A stretch of 64,000 bases of DNA from Monomorium pharaonis (GCF_013373865.1 NC_050468.1:947255-1011254); one strand, 5' to 3'. Shown: positions 22,591-33,655, counted from the stretch's first letter. Notes: generated by a model not told the origin, from the sequence alone. Numbers and translations: made by a program.

Positions 22591-22940
22591 GAAACATCGC
22601 CCATCACTAACTTCGAGAGCTTTCGCGTCTCGACAACCGTCATGAGGCACAAACCTCACGAGATACTTCGCAGAGTTTCGCGCGTAAACCGTCGATAGCG
22701 AATAACATTGCGTACATCGATTGTGCGATTGCGAGCGAGAGTTCCGTGCGCGTCATGTTAAATGTATTCATATCCACACGAGCTGAATACGAGTAGGCTC
22801 ATTGAGTATATCACAGATTCGTTTACGCGATTGGGAATAAGCGTCGCGATCGGGTCCTGTGAACAGAGATTTAATTGTGATAGTGAATAAACACAAACAT
22901 TGATTTTGTTATTGTTACAATTGATCTCTAAGTTACTTAC

Positions 22941-23325
22941 CTTCCTGTGAGTGCGAGTCCATTCCTGATAACGTATCCTGGGCGACCTGAAAATAAAGCA
23001 TCTCATTAGAACTGGGACGAGGGTGATACATAACCGAAAAATTTGTACTTACCTGGTGATAATCCTGGGAGATTGCGGCGATCCAGACGTGTTCCAGTGG
23101 GAAGCGGGCAGCACCTGAAAAGGAAAAGAAAGGAATTAGTGAGTTAAAGCAGATTCACACGCAACGGGGAATCCACCGCAGCGCAGGAGTACATAACCTC
23201 AAAATGGATACTCATCATAGCACGGGCGTGGTCCTTGGCGTAACGACGGATGTTCCAGCGGCGATCCAGCACATGGGCATCCTGTTCTTTGCTCTTAGAT
23301 GGTTAAAAGAGCTGGCGACCGTGAC
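22941..23325 (-). other. splice-signal cassette in RetroA copy 1
   Basis: On the minus strand three segments are each bounded by acceptor- and donor-like signals: 23325-23198 (128 nt, ends GAG/GTTATG), 23114-23053 (62 nt, TTTTCAG/GTGC to CAG/GTAAGTAC) and 22986-22941 (46 nt, TTTTCAG/GTCG to AAG/GTAAGTAA). The same three signals occur in the other copy (61077-60943, 60863-60804, 60736-60691). Segment lengths 128/135, 62/60 and 46/46 do not keep one reading frame, so they would be non-coding exons. Expression is not shown. Confidence 0.45.
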
Positions 23326-23391
23326 CTAAAACTAAAGAAAAGTATGTGAGTTGAATTCCAGCCAGGTTGTAATAATCTTGCGTATCGTTAA

Positions 23392-23580
23392 TCCGGTTAC
23401 AACCTAACCATAAGGGGCACGCAGGCCACTGAGGATATCACCGCCGCTTCGCCGACGTCGCCGGAAGCTCCTACGACGCCTCGTGCGCTCCCCCGTACGC
23501 CCGGGAAGCAGATTCCTCGCGCCATACTTAAGAGGAAGCGGGAAGTCTTCCGCGAGCTGTTCGGAAGCGACAGCGACTAG
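23392..23580 (+). CDS. short coding tail of a second retroelement-like fragment
   Basis: A plus frame without a stop for 62 codons ends PRAILKRKREVFRELFGSDS-D and a stop at 23578-23580. It begins across the AACCTAACC junction, so the start is unknown. It is Pro/Thr-rich, then basic, then acidic, a composition seen in the C-termini of several mobile-element proteins. No family recognised. It belongs to the segment 23409-23873, which is bounded on both sides by CCTAACC. Confidence 0.3.
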   Translation, partial: SGYNLTIRGTQATEDITAASPTSPEAPTTPRALPRTPGKQIPRAILKRKREVFRELFGSDSD

Positions 23581-23873
23581 AGGAAGTCCTAACCTCCTTC
23601 AGGCACCTTCGGGTGCCGCCTAATCTTTCCACAACCAATACGAACCACCTTCCGAGGCAGATGCCTACAGCAGACGACCGAGGAAGTCCTCACCACCTTC
23701 GAGCACCTTCTGGTGCCGCCTGATCCTTCCACGACCAGAACGAACCATCTTACTGGGGCTACCTCAAGATCACATTACTAGCAAACTGACATACTTACAA
23801 TTGTACTGAAGAGATAAAATATAAGAGCACGCATTATTCGATTTTAAGGGGGCCTTCTAATTGATCCACCAAA
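23409..23873 (+). other. segment between two CCTAACC runs
   Basis: Starts after AACCTAACC (23400-23408) and ends at ACCTAACCTAACCTAACC (from 23873). It contains the short coding tail and about 290 bp with a duplicated block: CTTCAGGCACCTTCGGGTGC and CTTCGAGCACCTTCTGGTGC, about 85 bp apart, each a small hairpin. Confidence 0.4.
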
Positions 23874-23890
23874 CCTAACCTAACCTAACC
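23874..23890. repeat. telomere-type (CCTAA)n run
   Basis: CCTAACCTAACCTAACC, three and a half units of the insect telomere repeat (TTAGG on the other strand). It is too short to be a telomere. Confidence 0.8.
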
Positions 23891-24429
23891 ACAACTCCTT
23901 CATATAATAATTTAACAGATATCTGTGATGGTTTATAATAATAAATTGTTTTCTTAACAATTATAATAATTGTTTTCAGATATGGTCTAAGTCGACACAA
24001 TAAATGCTGCCATAATTATTCCAGGTAGCAAAGTGTCGTCTAATTGACGGCATTTTTGATCCTTTTATGACGAACCAGACGTCATAATGTCGAGATAAAA
24101 TGACGTCTAAATGTCGTAAAACTGACGTACATTTGTCTCATCTTAACGACGTCATATATTGACGTCAAAAATACGTCATTATTTTCATATTATTGACGTC
24201 ATTTTCAAGAAGCTAGTATCGTACATTTGACGGTATTTTATTGTTATTTTTATGACAAAACATAGGTTTTTAGATTACATCTAATAAAGACGTCATTTTT
24301 ATGACTATCCCAGGTAGTAAAAGCCGTTATTTTGACGTTTTAGAAAATATTTCGGATACATGTCCTATATGTGCAATACTTGCATTGAAAATATCGAAAT
24401 AACATAATTATAATGTAAAAAAAATATTT

Positions 24430-24660
24430 ACGTTGTTTCTCAACAAGCATCGTTACCGACCACATCATAGTGTCACATCTAGGATTGCCTAACTTCCGCG
24501 GTCACCTATCCAACTCTGAACCGCCGTCAACGTTGTTTGACTTCGAAGATCGTACGCTACCTAGCACATTGTGATGATCCATGAACACTTGATGCTCATG
24601 AATACATATTTGTTATAGATCAGTTCAATAGATACGAGAAACATGAAACTTGTAGTTAAC
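24430..24660 (-). mobile_element. 5S rRNA-like SINE, copy c
   Basis: Minus strand: CGAAGTCAAACAACGTTGAC, GTTCAGAGTTGGATAGGTGA, then GAAGTTAGGCAATCC and TGTTGAGAAACAACGTAAAT. Shares flanks with copies b and d. It lies in the left arm of the large palindrome, and copy d is its mirror. Confidence 0.72.
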
Positions 24661-24785
24661 TAATATTTTTATAAATAAATATAAATTTACAGTTTGTTTC
24701 CTGATTTTTACATATGTAAAATAACATGTGGAATAACTCATAAAAATATGTTTTTGCTCTGTTCTTCTGATAAAGCTAAATTATT

Positions 24786-25015
24786 CCCCAGACAAAACGC
24801 AATATTTATAAAATATTTATAATATTTATTTAAATATTTTATAAATATTTATCCAAATATTTTATAAATATTTTTGTGGTCTTAGATTTGACAAATCATA
24901 AAGATTTATCGTAAATAATATAAAAATATTTATGAAATATTTATAAATATTTACAAAATATTACTTATACAAATCTTTATCTTTTATTTGCCATAAATAT
25001 TATATAAAATATTTC
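24786..25015. repeat. CCCCAGACA element fragment, AAATATTTATAA-rich
   Basis: Starts CCCCAGACAAAACGCAATAT and is built of AAATATTTATAAAATATTT words. It matches the inverted right-arm copy (27896-37840, minus the Helitron) but breaks off at about 25010. Confidence 0.6.
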
Positions 25016-25634
25016 AACTTAAAACAACGGTTTATTATTCCATTGAAATTGACCAATCGCAATTGTTGTTAAGCACAATTGACAAGAATTAACGATTCAC
25101 GATTGGCACCTAACCGCTAGTTAAAGTTAAACGAAGACTGTTGAAACTATAAACTACCTATAAAAGTGTTAAAAGCGCAAGTAATACGAACAAATCTAAT
25201 ATAGTCTATTCTTTTTGGAATAATTTTTTGATTATTATTCTTAATTGTTCATTAATGTAGCGTTATTAAGACATCGTGTAATATTTTGATATAAGTCTGT
25301 GGTATAAGATTGGTATAACGTCTTAGGTACGTCGTATTATAGTTCTTTTAATAACGTCTTTTATTGGTTCAAAGTCTGACGTATATCACAGATACGTCGT
25401 ACAATTGATAAATTACTAACGTCATTAAATGAGCACTAATCTGACGTTGTTTAGACGTTACAGTTTGGTCGAAGTGTTTTTATGATCACATACACCGATA
25501 GGAAGCCAGCTGTCGGTCTAACACTTTCAATAATTTGGAAAACGCTATTCGATTGCTAGTCGTTTGCTAGTGTTTGCATGTTTTTTTATTTTGTTTCCTG
25601 CACTAATGATTCCTGCACACTGGACGCGGAAACC

Positions 25635-25790
25635 CAGGTAGCAAGGTGACGTTAATACGAGGTCAATAATTCGTCATTTTTTGAGTACGACGTCATTTTA
25701 CCAATTTAAGATGTATGAATAACGTGACTTTTTTGACGAAAATAACCAAAATAGAATGATTTTATCATGACGTACCATCGACGTCATGTA
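25635..25790. repeat. CCCAGGTAGCAAGG-ended GACGTC repeat
   Basis: CCCAGGTAGCAAGGTGACGT, then several GACGTCAT and TGACGAA words. A related stretch is inverted at about 38790-38930, ending TTTGCTACCTGG. Confidence 0.5.
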
Positions 25791-26141
25791 TATGATCATA
25801 AAAACACTTCGACCAAACTGTAACGTCTAAACAATGTCAGATTAGTGCCCATTTAATGACGTTAGTAATTTATCAATTGTACGACGTATCTGTGACGTCA
25901 GACTTTGAACCAATAAAAGACGTTATTTAAACAACCATAATACGACGTACCTAAGACGTCAGACTTTAGACTAATCCAAGATGTTAGTAAACTGACTTAA
26001 ACACGACGTATCTGTGACGTCAGACTTCGGACCAATAAAAGACGTTATTTAAATAACCATAATACGACGTACCTAAGACGTCAGACTTTAGACCAATCTT
26101 ATACCAGACTTATACCAAAATATTACACGACATTTTAATAA

Positions 26142-27238
26142 CCCCAGAGAACATTATGACGTCTTAAAGACGTCTAAAAGACGTCTTATATTTCTATAAG
26201 ACGTCTTATAAAACTATCAGAAAGACGTCTTTTAGACGACTTTAAGACGTCTTGTGACCCGATTTAAGACGTTTTTAAGACGTCTAAAAGACGTCTAATT
26301 TTTTTTATTTATGACGTTTTTGAGACGTCTTATATAAAAATTATTTTAGACATCCCTGGCGAAAAAATTTCTACAAAATTCTAAAAAACTACAAAAATTT
26401 ACAAAAGTATTCCAATTCTGGCATTTTTTTGTAGTTTTTACAGAAAAATGCTAAATTTGAAACACACTTTTGTAAATTTTTGTAGTTTTTTAGAATTTTG
26501 TAGAAAATTTTTCCACCAAGGATTCCAAAAGCTAGGTTTATTATTTTTTATTTTTTATTATTTTAAACAAAATACTTTATATTTATATTTCATTATTTTT
26601 ATTTTATTATTAAGATAAGTTTTTTTATAAATAAAAAATTTTATATTATATATTTCAATTTTATTTCATGTTTTCGTGATTGGAAATTACAGAATTTTAC
26701 AAAGATACTGGATTCAGTCACATATTTTACAGCAACTTAAGCGCAACACTATTATCGTCCGGTTTATTAATTGTCAAAAACTGTTGTCAGAAATGTTGTC
26801 AGAAAGGTTAATTATTTCCAATAACAGCCTACACACGCGATACGTACGAGAGTTAAAAAGTTGTGTTGTATTAACGTATCCACACTCGGCTGCGTTACAC
26901 AGCAAACCGGGACAAAACGTCCCAACACACACGCGATACGTGCAAGAGTTCAAAAATTGATACGGGATAAGCACGTCGATCGACTTGATCGCATCACACG
27001 GCAGATTTGGTTATGTGCGTCATTCGACGTCTTAAAAACGTCTTTTTCAGACGTCGTAAAGACGTCTAAATGGCGTCTCAAAGAATATATCTTAAAAAGA
27101 CGTATTTTAGACGTCTTAAGAGAGACGTCTAAAATAAGACGATTTTAAGACGTCATAAAGACGTCTTTTAATAAAGTCTCAAAGACGTCTCTTTTAAGAC
27201 GTCTTAAAGATGTCTTTTAGACATGCGTGTTGTCTGGG
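26142..27238. mobile_element. CCCCAGAGAACA element with GACGTCTT arrays
   Basis: Ends CCCCAGAGAACATTATGACG and GACATGCGTGTTGTCTGGG. Comparison with the uninterrupted left arm (about 25265-25280) shows AC on both sides of the insert, that is, a 2 bp duplication. Both subterminal zones are arrays of TAAGACGTCTTTTAGACGTC words, which are self-complementary. A CCCTGGCGAAAA hairpin MITE is inserted at 26353-26522. Short open frames inside have no domain. Confidence 0.65.
26353..26522. mobile_element. hairpin MITE (ACAAAATTCTAAAAAACTAC arms)
   Basis: Near-perfect palindrome: CCCTGGCGAAAAAATTTCTA ... complement ending TTCCACCAAGG, centred near 26437. Similar in style, not sequence, to 49352-49662. 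Confidence 0.7.
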
Positions 27239-27490
27239 ACGTTACATTAATGAACAATTAAGAATAATAATCAAGAAATTATTCCAAAAAGAATAGACTA
27301 TATTAGGTTTGTTCGTATTACTTGCACTTTTAACACTTTTATAGGCAGTTTATAGTTTCAACAGTCTTCGTTTAACTTTAACTAGCGGTTAGGTGCCAAT
27401 CGTGATTCGTTCTTGTCAATTGTGCTTAACGACAAATGCGATTGGTCATTTTCAATGGAATAACAAACCGGTTAAGTTAACTGGAACTTA

Positions 27491-27798
27491 CCCAGGTAGC
27501 AAGGTGACTGGACGTCAATAATTCCTCATTTAAGGTCGCGGACATCATGTTACTAAATTAAAACGTAATAGTAACGTCATTTTTGGACCTATTAATTACA
27601 TCAGTCATTTATCCATCCTACAACGTATTTTCGACGTCATATTCTTGACGAATTAATAACGTCAGTTAATTGATCATTTTACGACGTATTAATAAGGTTT
27701 TATTAGTGACGTTAACTATAATTCTTTGTAATAAAATTGACGATTTGACCTCAAATGACGAATTATTGAGGTCCATTGGACGACACCTTACTACCTAT
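27491..27798. mobile_element. CCCAGGTAGCAAGGTG element, about 308 bp
   Basis: CCCAGGTAGCAAGGTGACTG at the left and the complement of ATAGGTAGTAAGGTGTCGTC at the right. The interior is a series of GACGTCAAT/ATTGACGTC words in inverted order. Non-coding. Confidence 0.65.
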
Positions 27799-29892
27799 AA
27801 CTATTAATCATTATTTAAAAATTGGCTAATAAACAACATTATTAATAATTAATATAATATTTTATATAATTAATACTATCAATATTTTAGAATCACCCCA
27901 GACAGCACATAATATATTTATAATAAATATTTATTAATATTTATTAATATTTATTTTTTAAAAATATTATATAAATATTTTACACATATTTTATATACAT
28001 TAAGAAAAAAATCTTTATTCAACATATTATTAAGATATAGACTAAATATTTTATATAATATTTATGATAAATAAAAAATAAAAATTTGTATAAGTAATAT
28101 TTTGTAAATATCTATATATATAAGTACCGGGATGGTATGTCCGAATGTTCCCGAACTCCTTCGTCATTTGTGGCCCGAATCTTTTGCAAAAGGTCTCATT
28201 TTATTCCAAATTTTACGAGAATTGCTGCTATGGTTTTTCGATATATAACGTTTTTTAAAAATTATTTATATTTGATTTAGTAATCAAAAAGCGTTCGTCT
28301 CTATAAACACAATCTACATCGTCATTTGTGGCCCGAATCTAATGCCAAAGGTCTAATTTTGTTACAAATTTTACGAGAATTGCAACTATGAGTTTGGTTT
28401 TTCGATATACAGAGTTTTTCAAAAATTATCTTTATATTGATTAGTAACGGATAAACGTTTTTCTGTATGACCGCGAAATACACCAACCACTAGCAAATGG
28501 TCTCATTAAATTCCAAATTATTCGAGGATGGTTGCCCTGGAATTGGATTTTTACCATATAAAGGGTGTTTCATTAAAAAACAAACATTTCTAAAAGTTAC
28601 GCCCAACATTTATGAAACAACCTGTATATGGAAATGAATAAATAATCATTATAAAATGTTGTTATTTACATATACAGGATTTTTAAAAAATTTATATATA
28701 TAAATACGGTTGTCTGTATGTCTGTATGTCCGCAATAATTTACGTCCAAAACCGCATGCAAATGGTCTCATTTTGTTTTAAATTACTTGGGGATTAAAAA
28801 TAGGGGTTTAACTTTAACATATAGAGGGTATTTTCAAAATCTAAATACAGTGCCTAATAAAAGTTCCGGGCCACCTAAATAATTTTTGAACAGTGTCTAC
28901 CAAAAGTTCCGGGCCACCTAAATAATTTTTGAATAGTTTCAAATATACAAGGTCATTCAGAATAACATTAGGTCCGTAAAATGACGTATTCCTGACGCAA
29001 TTCTAAAACGATTTTTCCTTTACCAAAATTTTATTTGAAACGTAGTTTTAGAGTTATAAGCCAAAATAGTTAACGAATTACGCGTCGAGTACAGAAGGCA
29101 GGCAGGGGCGGCGCGTCACGAGCGTAACGCGGGCGCGACTGACTATCCGCGTCAGCTGACGGGTGATTACCACCGCGTAAGTCGCTATTTTATCTTATAA
29201 TATAAAATTATGCTTTAAATAAAATTTTGGTAAAGAAAAGATTGTCTCGGAATTATGTTAGGAATACGTGTTTCTTAAAATCATTGTAATAATTCAAAGT
29301 TGTTCCGGATCGCCGGCCGTCGAACGCTGCAACCAGCTGATTGCTACTTACACGCGATGTGTGTGTATGCCGTGTTTCTGTAAGAGAGAGCGCGAGAGAG
29401 TGAGAGAGAGAGAGAGGGGGGGGGGGGAGAAGACGTTCATACACACGCTCGCACACACTTTCTCTCTCTCTCTTTTTCTCTCTTTTTTACACAAACACGG
29501 CATACATACACACATTGCGTGTAGCAATCAGCTGGTTGCAGCGTCTGACGCACAAACACTCATACACTCTCTCATTTAATTACTCACACACCTGTTCACT
29601 CACCTTGTAGCAGCGTAGCCAATCTTCATGCTTATGAACAATCATCAGAGATGATTGTTAAAGATGTGCGACACATCCAAACTTTCTCGCTTTTACTAAT
29701 TACACTTAATTGATAATTACACAATAAAAATTATGGGTTTACTGTTTATTCACTCACTACCGATTTCCAAAAATTATTTTACTCACCGTTTTCAAAAATT
29801 ACTTTAAAAGAAACGCGATTGCAAATAGCGCAGGACTCGACGCGAAGCGACGGACCGCAGAGACTGCACGACGACGACCACGAGAGTTAAGG

Positions 29893-30017
29893 CCATCACA
29901 CAATGCCAGGCAACAGGCAATAGGAACAGGAAATAAGGAAAGAGAGAAAGAGAGAAGATGATCCTTTCTCTCTTTCATTATTTCTGTTCCTATTGCCTGT
30001 TGCCTGGCATTGTGTTT
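29893..30017. repeat. hairpin MITE in the left arm (mirror at 34139-34263)
   Basis: CACAATGCCAGGCAACAGGC and its complement form arms of about 55 bp around GATGATCC. Present at the mirror position in the other arm, so it predates the inverted duplication or was copied across. Confidence 0.7.
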
Positions 30018-30524
30018 AGGCCCTTATGTTTAGAACGTGCTGCGACTGGGACCAAGAATGCCGGCGCGGCGCCGTAAACAGAGGGAGCGAGCGCGTCAGT
30101 GCGACGGCGTGGTAGGAGTCGCTGTCGCGACTGTTGCCGTTTGCGGCACCGCATCGTTGGCTGCGTGGCGCGTGATTGACGCGAGCGGCGAGATAAAACA
30201 AACGATCGGCTAAAACCTTTGTATTGCGAATGCGGTAGAAAACATGAAACGTATGACGTACTTAAAAAAATTCATTATTTATTATAATTAATAACTATTT
30301 CTAATTGTAATAAATAATTATTATTATTTTAAAAAGCATGTGTTATACGTTATTACGTTTTCAAAACTATTGCAGTTACGATACAAAAGTGTCAGTCATC
30401 GCAAGAATAATGTAATTAATAAATTACATTTGAGAAAATTTATTTTTATTCTGCTCGTGAGAGATGTTCCACTGTCGAAATGTATTGGTCGCACTGAAAA
30501 GAGCGGATTGTTAAAAAAATTTTT

Positions 30525-32491
30525 TAAAGTAGATGCTCGAAATGCCCGCCGTCCATTCTAACGCAAGCTCTCATGCGTTTTAATAAATTTCTTTCGACGT
30601 TCTCCATTACTTCTTCGTCGATATCCCAAACAGCAAATCGTAATCTTGTCTCTAGGTCTTCGATATCTTCGGGAAGCGTTTTATAAATTACTTCCTTACA
30701 ATATCCCCATAAGAAGAAGTCTAGAGGATTAAGATCCGGAGATCTTGCTGGCCAACGTATCGGGCCGTACCGACCCATGGGTGACCTCCTTTTGGACACG
30801 TAACGATTGGACACCGCTCGATTGGACACGCACGATTGGACACGCACGATTGGACACGCACGATTGGACACCGCACGATTGGACACCACACGATTGGACA
30901 CCGCACGATTGGACACCGCACGATTGAACACCGCATTATTGGACACCGCACGATTGGACACCGCATTATTGGACACCGCACGATTGGACACCGCATTATT
31001 GGACACCGCACGATTGGACACCGCACGATTGGACACCGCAGTCTTCTAGTGAATAACATTTATATATCATATGACAGATTATCTAACCTTAGAAATATCT
31101 GGCAGAAAAAAGCTTCGATTTGCCAAAAAAAAAATTAAATTTTAAATATCTATATACGTATTTTTAGGAGCATCTCGTTTTGCGTGGAAAGTTTCAAACC
31201 TATGTGGTGCAGAAAATGCTCGCACGCACACACACACACACACACACGGGGGGGGGGTGCAAGGGGGGCCTTTGGCCCTCCTCCCGCACCCACCCCGTCC
31301 AAGTTGCTAACCCATGCAAACTGTATTAGAAATCTGCATACACACACGTAAATGTGTGTGTGTGTCCAATTGTACGGTGTCCAATAATGCGGTGTCCAAT
31401 AATGCGGTGTCCAATAATGCGGTGTCCAATCGTGCAGTGTCCAATAATGCGGTATCCAATCGTGCGGTGTCCAATAATGCGGTGTCCAATAATGCGGTGT
31501 CCAATCGTGCAGTGTCCAATAATGCGGTATCCAATCGTGCGGTGTCCAATAATGCGGTGTCCAATAATGCGGTGTCCAATCGTGTAGTGTCCAATCGTGC
31601 GTGTCCAATCGAGCGGTGTCCAATCGTTACGTGTCCAAACGGGATACTCCCCCGACCCATCCAGCGTCCGGGAAAATGTTCGTTTAAGTAATTTGTAACA
31701 ATTCTGGCGTTGTGTGGCCCAGCACCGTCTTGTTGAAAGATAATCTTGTTTCTTTTAAATAATGGTACATTTTCTAGGAAATCTGGTAAATTTTCTGTTA
31801 GAAAATCAACGTAGGTTCTTCCAGTTAAAATGTCTGGGAGAATAACTGGACCAAGTATCTCAGTGCCTCTTATTCCAGCCCACACATTAAGTTTCCAACG
31901 AATTTGAAAATTTCGGAGTCGCGTGACTCTGGGATTTTCTTCACTCCAAAAGTGCATATTATGCACATTAAAAATTCCTTCTTGCGTGAATAGCGATTCA
32001 TCGCTGAATATTACACGAGAGGAATATCGAGGATCTCGATCGATGTTTCGCAGAAAATTTTCGCAAAATATTCGTCTTGCAGGGTAATCTGCTGGTCGTA
32101 AATGTTGCACGCGTGTTTAATGAAACGCGTGCAACTTTTCTTCTTTTAATATTTTTTGTACGGTTGACCAAGATAAGTGTTGTTCTCGAGCAACTACCCG
32201 AATACTCGTTTCAGGATTATTCTCGAAAGCACGTAACACTCTCTCCGTGTTCCGTACATTTCGAACATTGCGATCTCTCCCAGCGTCATGTTTGTTCGGC
32301 AGGAGACTGCTAGTATCGTGAAGTCTTTGAGCTGCTGTATGTATGACTTGACCCGATGGATGTCTTCGGTGTGGAAACAATTCGGCGTATCTTCTTGCAG
32401 CAGGGTCGCGGACGCTACGACGAATCGCGAACGTCGCGCATGCTACGACGAATCGCGAACAACGAGGGGACGAGGAGGGGGCATCGACCAC
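30525..32491 (-). pseudogene. DD41D transposase, left-arm copy, broken
   Basis: Minus-strand relative of the right-arm transposase. The N-terminal helix-turn-helix part (to 32117) ends at a nonsense codon where the other copy has Tyr in FHYTRV. The core has IFSDESLF (first Asp) and FQQDGAGPHNA (second Asp). The C-terminal part SPDLNPLDFFLWGYCKE (third Asp) to GHFEHLL and stop lies at 30525-30778. The tandem-repeat-arm element at 30779-31651 interrupts the codons for RWMGRY. With it removed, 41 residues separate the second and third Asp, the DD41D spacing known from rosa-type mariners. The first 20 or so residues of the other copy are replaced by unrelated sequence because the arm ends there. 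Not functional. Confidence 0.85.
30779..31651. mobile_element. tandem-repeat-arm element, copy 2 (target duplication CCGACCCAT)
   Basis: 873 bp, flanked by CCGACCCAT at 30770-30778 and 31652-31660; the uninterrupted mirror copy at about 33387 has the site once. Ends GGGTGACCTCCTTTTGGACA and the complement of GGGAGTATCCCGTTTGGACA, the same two ends as copy 1 in reverse orientation. Arms of about 15 bp ATTGGACACCGCACG/ATT units lie at 30803-31040 and 31370-31630. The core is shared with copy 1, including the AT-rich tail and (CA)n run. Confidence 0.87.
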
Positions 32492-32571
32492 CCGCGAAGA
32501 TCGTATAAATTAGACGCACGATAGATGCCGCAATCAATAACCCTGCGATTATCAATAAGAGCGAAGAAGAT

Positions 32572-33655
32572 ATGGCAGCATACACAAGTCAAGAGTACTA
32601 CGACATGATGATGGCACTTGGCGAGTGTCACGGGCAGCCGTACCCTGCTGCAAGAAGATACGCCGAATTGTTTCCACACCGAAGACATCCATCGGGTCAA
32701 GTCATACATACAGCAGCTCAAAGACTTCACGATACTAGCAGTCTCCTGCTGAACAAACATGACGCTGGGAGAGATCGCAATGTTCGAAATGTACGGAACA
32801 CGGAGAGAGTGTTACGTGCTTTCGAGAATAATCCTGAAACGAGTATTCGGGTAGTTGCTCGAGAACAACATTTATCTTGGTCAACCGTACAAAGAATATT
32901 AAAAGAAGAAAAGTTGCACGCGTTTCATTATACACGCGTGCAACATTTACGACCAGCAGATTACCCTGCAAGACGAATATTTTGCGAAAATTTTCTGCGA
33001 AACATCGATCGAGATCCTCGATATTCCTCTCGTGTAATATTTAGCGATGAATCGCTATTCACGCAAGAAGGAATTTTTAATGTGCATAATATGCACTTTT
33101 GGAGTGAAGAAAATCCCAGAGTCACGCGACTCCGAAATTTTCAAATTCGTTGGAAACTTAATGTGTGGGCTGGAATAAGAGGCACTGAGATACTTGGTCC
33201 AGTTATTCTCCCAGACATTTTAACTGGAAGAACCTACGTTGATTTTCTAACAGAAAATTTACCAGATTTCCTAGAAAATGTACCATTATTTGAAAGAAAC
33301 AAGATTATCTTTCAACAAAACGGTGCTGGGCCACACAACGCCAGAATTGTTACAAATTACTTAAACGAACATTTTCCCGGACGCTGGATGGGTCGGTACG
33401 TTGGCCCGCAAGATCTCCGGATCTTAATCCTCTAGACTTCTTCTTATGGGGATATTGTAAGGAAGTAATTTATAAAACGCTTCCCGAAGATATCGAAGAC
33501 CTAGAGACAAGATTACGATTTGCTGTTTGGGATATCGACGAAGAAGTAATGGAGAACGTCGAAAGAAATTTATTAAAACGCATGAGAGGTTGCGTTAGAA
33601 TGGACGGCGGGCATTTCGAGCATACTTTAAAAAATTTTTTTAACAATCCGCTCTT
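32572..33655 (+). pseudogene. DD41D transposase, right-arm copy, frameshifted
   Basis: A Tc1/mariner-group transposase starts at MAAYTSQEYYDMMMALGECH in the single-copy centre, with the DUF4817-like helix-turn-helix region (AARRYAELFPHRRHPSGQ) and a second HTH around TSIRVVAREQHLSWSTVQRI. The core has Asp in IFSDESLFTQEG. The second site reads FQQNGAGPHNA, so the catalytic Asp is Asn. A 10 bp deletion after GRWMGRY (about 33391), relative to the left arm, shifts the frame and ends it at 33435. The C-terminal part continues in another frame to GHFEHTLKN, where a 2 bp deletion has removed the natural stop. Its defects differ from those of the left-arm copy. It lies head-out from the centre of the palindrome. 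Confidence 0.87.

Larger units (their letters stand above)
18697..22609 (-). mobile_element. complete hAT transposon, target duplication ACTTCGAG
   Basis: An exact 8 bp duplication (ACTTCGAG, 18689-18696 and 22610-22617) flanks terminal inverted repeats TAGAGATGGGCGATGTT / TAGTGATGGGCGATGTTTC. The 8 bp duplication and the encoded transposase both identify hAT. The subterminal regions are full of AATCGATT words (18720-18840 and 22370-22590), probable transposase-binding sites. The 3.9 kb element holds one gene on the minus strand and a small MITE (21911-22065) upstream of it. The exact duplication and an unbroken reading frame argue for a recent insertion. Confidence 0.93.
16269..23399 (+). 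mobile_element. unclassified retroelement 'RetroA', copy 1, hit by two other elements
   Basis: Homologous in order to 59303-61147: a coding tail, an AT-rich stretch, a GC-rich block with a TATA box, and a right end at ...CCGGTTAC next to AACCTAACC. It is interrupted by a tandem-repeat-arm element (16834-17664) and a complete hAT (18697-22609). The left limit is uncertain. The copy at 59 kb starts abruptly inside the coding tail, as a 5'-truncated retroelement would, and has the same right end. That suggests target-primed insertion in the plus orientation, but no RT domain is present in the window, so the class is not proved. It could also be the 3' part of an LTR-like element. Confidence 0.55.

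Noticed and set aside
29268..29579. Frames over GAGAGA/CTCTCT tracts (also 34544-34894)
   Set aside because: Low-complexity hairpin in the mariner arms; the two copies are mirror images, not conserved proteins.
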